Of a stretch of 64,000 bases of DNA, positions 59,932-64,000 are shown piece after piece; the first letter of the stretch is position 1, and the number at the start of each line of letters is the position of its first letter. The notes under the pieces were generated by a model that did not search any database, was not told the DNA's origin, and saw nothing but the letters and a program-made list of their open reading frames with translations. A program made the position numbers and the translations under genes. The stretch comes from Burkholderia sp. WP9. Its GTDB lineage: Bacteria; Pseudomonadota; Gammaproteobacteria; Burkholderiales; Burkholderiaceae. Where the stretch lies: contig NZ_FNTG01000002.1 of NCBI RefSeq assembly GCF_900104795.1, forward strand, positions 558,001-622,000, written 5' to 3'.

Positions 59932-60789
59932 ATGAAAACTCCGAAACGTCTGCTCCCGCTGGTCGAAGAAGGCCTGATCGACGAAGTCATCTCCCAGCTG
60001 ATGAGCGGTAAGGAAGCCACCGTCTACGTGGTGCGCAGCGGCGACGCCACGCGCTGCGCGAAGGTCTACAAGGACGCCAAACAGCGCAGCTTCCGCCAGG
60101 CCGCCTCCTATCGCGAAGGCCGCAAGGTCAAGAACAGCCGCCAGCAGCGCGCCATGGAAAAAGGCAGCCGCTATGGCCGCGAAGTGCAGGAACAGGCCTG
60201 GCAGAACGCCGAGGTCGACGCCCTGTTCCAACTCGCCAATGCGGGCGTACGTGTGCCGCAGCCTTTTATCTGCACCGACGGCGTGCTGCTGATGGAGCTG
60301 GTGACCGACGCCGACGGCAATGTTGCACCGCGACTGAACGACGTCGAGATGAGCGAGGAACGCGCGCTCGAATTGCACGCGCTGCTGTTGAACCAGGTGG
60401 TGCGCATGCTGTGCGCCGGCATGATTCACGGCGACCTGTCCGAGTACAACATTCTGCTTGCCGCCGACGGCCCGGTCATCATCGACCTGCCGCAAGCGGT
60501 GGACGCCGCCGGTAATCTGGAAGCGCCCGCCATGCTCGAGCGCGACGTCAACAACCTCGCCACGTATTTCGGCCGCTTCGCGCCGGGGCTGCTCGAGACG
60601 CGCTACGGCAAGGAAATCTGGGCGCTCTATGAAGCGGGCGCGTTGCATGTCGACGCCGCATTGACCGGCCGCGTCGAAGCGGACACCACGCCGATCGATC
60701 TCGAAGCCGTGCTCCAGGAACTCGAAGATACGCGGCTCGACGAAGAAGCGCGCCTGCGCTACGAGCAGTCGCTGCGCAGCGGCACCTGA
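59932..60789 (+). CDS. RIO1-type serine/threonine protein kinase
   Basis: A 285-residue RIO-family kinase. Features: SGKEATVYVVRSG (the flexible nucleotide-binding loop replacing a Gly-rich loop), Lys in CAKVYKDAKQRSFRQA, MELVTDADG, catalytic loop HGDLSEYNILL (Asp base) and the metal-binding Asp in IIDLPQAVDAAGN. All catalytic residues are present, so it is likely active; it autophosphorylates or phosphorylates an unknown substrate. Bacterial RIO1 homologues are common in Proteobacteria, and their role is largely unexplored. ATG 59932 was chosen for conservation; the ribosome-binding site is weak. Confidence 0.88.
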   Translation: MKTPKRLLPLVEEGLIDEVISQLMSGKEATVYVVRSGDATRCAKVYKDAKQRSFRQAASYREGRKVKNSRQQRAMEKGSRYGREVQEQAWQNAEVDALFQLANAGVRVPQPFICTDGVLLMELVTDADGNVAPRLNDVEMSEERALELHALLLNQVVRMLCAGMIHGDLSEYNILLAADGPVIIDLPQAVDAAGNLEAPAMLERDVNNLATYFGRFAPGLLETRYGKEIWALYEAGALHVDAALTGRVEADTTPIDLEAVLQELEDTRLDEEARLRYEQSLRSGT

Positions 60790-60884
60790 GTGTGTGCCGC
60801 CAACGGCAGCGGCATGGAGCGGCACGTAGCGGCAGTAGCGCTTAGCAGCACCGGCGCGCAGCAGTTCGCCGCTGCCGTACCCGG

Positions 60885-61940
60885 CTACCGCGTACGGCCC
60901 AAATGTGCAGCGTCGATGGCACCGGCCGCTACACCCGGCGCCGGCCCCACCGATTCGCGCATCGTCACCGTCACCGGAAACTCGCGGAAAATCTCCCACG
61001 TGGTCCGGTAGCACTGGTTGACCAACCAGCGCACGGCGTTCTGCGTCAGCTCGGCCGTTGGAATATGCACCGAGGTCAGCCCGGGCGCGGCGTACGCAGC
61101 CGAGTAATCGTCGTCGTAGCCGATCACCGAGACCTCGTCGGGAACGGCAATGCCCGCCTGGTGAAAACGCGCCAACGCGCTCACGGCCATCGTATCGTTC
61201 GCGCAGAACACGCCCGTGAAGCGGCGTTTCGCGTCGAGCAATTTTTGCGCGGCCGCGTAGCCGCCTTCCGGTGAGAAATCCGATTCGATCAGCGTGACGT
61301 CGTCGCGCGCAATGCCCTCGCGCGCCAGTTCGGCAAAGAAGCCTTCCAGACGGGTCAGGTTGTCGGACGCGGTAAAAGGCCCCGAAATCACCGCGATGTC
61401 ACGGTGCCCATGATCGAGCAGCGTGCTCGCCGCCAGCTCGCCGCCACGGTGGTGGTCGGCGCAAAACGACGCCTCCGGCAACTGATCGAACGCGCGGTTC
61501 AGGAACACCATTTTCGGATGCATGCGGTGCAGCATGATCAGATCCTCGTCGTGCAGATCGTGACTGATCACCACCACGCCGTCGCAATCCCGGCCGATCA
61601 GAAAACGCACCGCCTCGATGGCCTGTTCACGCGGCGACACTTCTCCGCAGCCGGTCGCCACCACCACGTGACGGCGTACCGCGCGCAGTTCGGTGTCGGT
61701 CTGCTTGAGGATCGTGCCGTAGTAGGAGCCGAAGAAAGTCGGCACGAAAAGGCCGACCATGCCGAGCGACTGCGTAGCCATGGCGCGGCCGATGGAGGAC
61801 GGCCGAAAGTTCAGCTGCTCGATGGCCGCTTTCACGCGAGCGGCGGCATCCGCCGAAATCGGCCCTTTACCGGAAATGGCGCGCGAGGCAGTCGACATGC
61901 CCACGCCGGCCAGTGCCGCGACATCTTTGAGTGTTGCCAC
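60885..61940 (-). CDS. LacI family transcriptional regulator (GTG start)
   Basis: A 351-residue regulator. The DNA-binding domain is VATLKDVAALAGVGMSTASRAISGKGPISADAAARVKAAIEQLNF; the remainder is a periplasmic-binding-like sugar sensor ending after IRE.. to HLGRTR-type residues. The GTG at 61940 is supported by GGAG seven bases upstream; the longer frame beyond lacks conservation. It lies beside the carbohydrate ABC transporter genes on the same strand, so it probably controls them in response to a sugar. Confidence 0.9.
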   Translation of the reverse strand: MATLKDVAALAGVGMSTASRAISGKGPISADAAARVKAAIEQLNFRPSSIGRAMATQSLGMVGLFVPTFFGSYYGTILKQTDTELRAVRRHVVVATGCGEVSPREQAIEAVRFLIGRDCDGVVVISHDLHDEDLIMLHRMHPKMVFLNRAFDQLPEASFCADHHRGGELAASTLLDHGHRDIAVISGPFTASDNLTRLEGFFAELAREGIARDDVTLIESDFSPEGGYAAAQKLLDAKRRFTGVFCANDTMAVSALARFHQAGIAVPDEVSVIGYDDDYSAAYAAPGLTSVHIPTAELTQNAVRWLVNQCYRTTWEIFREFPVTVTMRESVGPAPGVAAGAIDAAHLGRTR

Positions 61941-61990
61941 GCGGTTCTCCGTCAAGCATGTTGTATTTGGAGCGACGCCGCGTGCCGGCG

Positions 61991-63178
61991 CTACAAACGC
62001 GCGCCGCCCGCTTCGTCGAACAGAGAGACATGTGTGCCGCAGAACGAGAACGCCACGGTGTCCCCCACCGCGACCGGCGTCTTCGTCTGGTCGATCGACG
62101 CGACCTGAACTCCATGATAGTCGAGCCAGATGACGCGGTGGTTGCCCATCGGCTCCACCAGCGAAACTTTTGCGCGTTCGCTCGCGCCCTCGCCCACGCT
62201 CACGTCTTCGGCCCGCACGCCAAGCACGCACGGCAATGCATTCGCCGGCGTGGACTTGAACGGGTACGCAGAGACGTCGAGCCGCCCATGCTCAGAAGAG
62301 AAGTGGACGCTGCCGTCGTGTGTTTCGAGCGTGCCCTTGAGCAGGTTCATCGCGGGCGTGCCGAGAAACGTGGCGACGAACAGGTTGTCGGGGCGCGCGT
62401 AGACTTCGGCGGGCGTGCCGAACTGCTGGATCACGCCGCCGCGCATCACCGCCATGCGGGTCGCGAGCGTCATCGCCTCGACCTGATCGTGCGTGACGTA
62501 GATCATCGTCGCGCCCAGACGTTGATGCAGTTGCTTGAGTTCGCGGCGCAGTTCGGTGCGCAATTTGGCGTCGAGGTTCGAGAGCGGTTCGTCGAACAGG
62601 AATACGTCGGCTTCGCGCACGATCGCCCGGCCAATCGCCACCCGCTGCCGTTGGCCACCTGAAAGCTGCGCCGGTTTGCGCTTGAGCAGCGGCCCGAGTT
62701 GCAACATCTCGGAGGCCCGCGCCACGCGCCGCGCAATCTCCGCCTTCGGCGTGCCGTTGATGCGCAAGGCAAACGACAGATTGCGCTCCACGCTCATGGT
62801 CGGATAGAGCGCGTACGACTGGAACACCAGTGCAATGCGCCGGTCTTTCGGGTCGGCCCAGGTCATGTCTTCGCCGGCAATCTCGATGCTGCCGTCACTC
62901 ACGTCGATCAATCCGGCGATGCTGTGCAGCAAGGTAGATTTGCCGCAGCCCGACGGCCCGAGCAGTACGACGAATTCGCCGGCCCGCACGTCGAGATCGA
63001 GGTTCTCGATCACCGTGTTCGCGCCCAGCCGGATGGTCAGATTGCGCACGGCCACGTTGGCCGGTGTCGCGAGACCCGCCGCGTCCGCCGCCTCGGGACG
63101 GGTCGCCACGCCCGCCACGTCGGCCTCGCTTGCGACCGGATTGACCAGCGCGTTTGCCGGATTAGCCACGTTTGTCAT
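61991..63178 (-). CDS. Carbohydrate ABC transporter ATP-binding protein (UgpC/MalK class)
   Basis: A 395-residue ATPase. The first 45 residues are Ala/Val-rich and not part of the domain. Then Walker A GPSGCGKSTLLH, Q-loop FQSYALYP, signature QLSGGQRQRVAIGRAI, Walker B FLFDEPLSNLDAKLR, and H-loop YVTHDQVEAMTLATR. A C-terminal TOBE/OB-like regulatory domain (LGVRAEDVSVGEGASERAKVSLVEPMG) marks it as a MalK/UgpC type that powers sugar uptake. It lies 4 bp after the permease and precedes the LacI gene. Confidence 0.93.
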   Translation of the reverse strand: MTNVANPANALVNPVASEADVAGVATRPEAADAAGLATPANVAVRNLTIRLGANTVIENLDLDVRAGEFVVLLGPSGCGKSTLLHSIAGLIDVSDGSIEIAGEDMTWADPKDRRIALVFQSYALYPTMSVERNLSFALRINGTPKAEIARRVARASEMLQLGPLLKRKPAQLSGGQRQRVAIGRAIVREADVFLFDEPLSNLDAKLRTELRRELKQLHQRLGATMIYVTHDQVEAMTLATRMAVMRGGVIQQFGTPAEVYARPDNLFVATFLGTPAMNLLKGTLETHDGSVHFSSEHGRLDVSAYPFKSTPANALPCVLGVRAEDVSVGEGASERAKVSLVEPMGNHRVIWLDYHGVQVASIDQTKTPVAVGDTVAFSFCGTHVSLFDEAGGARL

Positions 63179-63182
63179 TGCC

Positions 63183-64000
63183 CTATCCCTTGACGGCGCC
63201 GGAGGCGATCCCGCGCACGAACCAGCGGCCCGAAACGAAGTACACCGCGAGCGGCACCATGGAGGTCAGAATGGTCGCCGCCATATTGACGTTATAGAGG
63301 CGCTCGCCGGTCGTCGTATTGATGATGTTGTTCAGTTGCACCGTCATCGGCAGATTCCTGGTGCCGGCGAACACGAGGCCGAGAATGAAGTCGTTCCAGA
63401 TGCCCGTGACCTGCATGATGACCGCCACCACGATGATCGGCACGGACATGGGCATCATCAGTTGCACGAAGATACGCCAGAAACCGCCGCCGTCGATGCG
63501 CGCCGCCTTGAACAGTTCCTGCGGAATCGACACGTAGTAGTTACGGAAAAGCAAGGTCATCACCGGCATGCCGAAGATGGTATGAATCACCACGATACCC
63601 GGCAGTGAACTGAACAGGTGCACGCTCGCCAGCACCCGCACGAGCGGATAGACCATCACCTGCACGGGGATGAAAGCGCCCATCAGCAGTACGCCGAACA
63701 GCAGGCCCGCGCCGCGCGGACGCCAGAACGACAGTGCATAGCCGTTCACCGCGCCGATCGCGATCGACAGAACCGTGCTCGGCACGACAATGCGCACCGA
63801 GTTCCAGAAACCGACCTGAATGCCGTTGCAATCGAGCCCGGTACACGCGGACTGCCACGCAGCGCCCCACGCGTTGAGCGTGAAATGTGCGGGGAACGCC
63901 AGCAGATTGCCCAGACGAATCTCGCTCATCGGTTTGACCGAGGTGACGAGCATTACGTACAAGGGCAGCAGGAAGAATAGCGCCGCCGTCAGTAAAAACG
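63183..64000 (-). CDS. Carbohydrate ABC transporter permease (MalG-like), 5' end beyond window
   Basis: The frame is open from the window end at 64000 to the TAG at 63183, encoding at least 272 residues of a binding-protein-dependent permease with about six TM helices. The EAA loop ELFKAARIDGGGFWRIFVQLMMPMSVP is the ATPase docking motif, and NSVRIVVPSTVLSIAIGAVNGYALSF precedes it. The conserved end YNVNMAATILTSMVPLAVYFVSGRWFVRG matches glucose/mannose-type (GtsC-like) permeases. Start codon, partner permease and binding protein are not in view. Confidence 0.88.
   Translation of the reverse strand, partial: FLLTAALFFLLPLYVMLVTSVKPMSEIRLGNLLAFPAHFTLNAWGAAWQSACTGLDCNGIQVGFWNSVRIVVPSTVLSIAIGAVNGYALSFWRPRGAGLLFGVLLMGAFIPVQVMVYPLVRVLASVHLFSSLPGIVVIHTIFGMPVMTLLFRNYYVSIPQELFKAARIDGGGFWRIFVQLMMPMSVPIIVVAVIMQVTGIWNDFILGLVFAGTRNLPMTVQLNNIINTTTGERLYNVNMAATILTSMVPLAVYFVSGRWFVRGIASGAVKG

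Noticed and set aside
60804..60877. 10-bp inverted repeat CGGCAGCGGC/GCCGCTGCCG after the RIO kinase as a terminator
   Set aside because: Arms are 54 nt apart with no U-run; GC-rich chance complementarity is more likely.

Overview
The window is a high-GC, gene-dense chromosomal segment. Its gene content points to a plant- or soil-associated betaproteobacterium of the Burkholderiaceae, most likely Paraburkholderia. The pointers are a homoprotocatechuate meta-cleavage cluster, a BcsD/BcsP-type cellulose operon, a betaproteobacterial-style DinB and several GGDEF proteins. The genus is inferred from gene families and organisation; no search was run. I saw no tRNA, rRNA, CRISPR array, insertion sequence or prophage.

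Layout. 1-5.1 kb: tail of a Gfo/Idh/MocA dehydrogenase, an AroQ-like dehydratase, a sulfotransferase-like protein divergent from a LysR regulator, then a HAD hydrolase and a DSD1-type PLP enzyme as a pair. 5.2-11.7 kb: hpaR divergent from hpaG1-G2-E-D-F-H-I, which takes 3,4-dihydroxyphenylacetate to pyruvate and succinate semialdehyde. A perfect 14-bp palindrome sits just downstream of a plausible promoter between hpaR and hpaG1. The hydroxylase genes hpaBC are not here. 11.8-15.4 kb: two membrane c-di-GMP enzymes (GGDEF-EAL and GGDEF). 15.9-29.1 kb: the divergent cellulose operon bcsD-bcsP-bcsQ-bcsA-bcsB-bcsZ-bcsC. BcsA carries a PilZ c-di-GMP receptor domain, so the neighbouring cyclases are natural regulators. 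bcsC is split by a one-base deletion near 26277 and encodes an unusual Q/P/Y-rich linker of about 280 residues.

29-46 kb is a mixed region: DUF2252 protein, soluble hybrid histidine kinase, DUF72 protein, PAP2-type membrane phosphatase, an EF-hand protein followed by an OmpR/EnvZ-type two-component pair, an ArsB-like permease, a PAS-GGDEF cyclase, cytochrome b561 with two YceI proteins, an outer-membrane protein and DNA polymerase IV.

46-54.4 kb is one minus-strand operon: RND pump, adaptor, outer-membrane factor and a dedicated two-component system. 54.8-64 kb: a VOC protein divergent from a LysR regulator with two operator-like palindromes between them, a LysE exporter, a SulP transporter, a RIO-type kinase, and a LacI regulator with the ATPase and a permease of a carbohydrate ABC transporter that runs off the window.

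The most notable observations are the frameshift and prion-like linker in bcsC, the hpaR/hpaG1 and VOC/LysR operators (the latter with an apparently leaderless LysR mRNA), a 20-bp operator-like palindrome upstream of a small orphan gene, and a strong terminator about 225 nt beyond yceI with no obvious gene in front of it. I did not find a clearly new multi-gene system. The cellulose locus is the best candidate for unusual biology.
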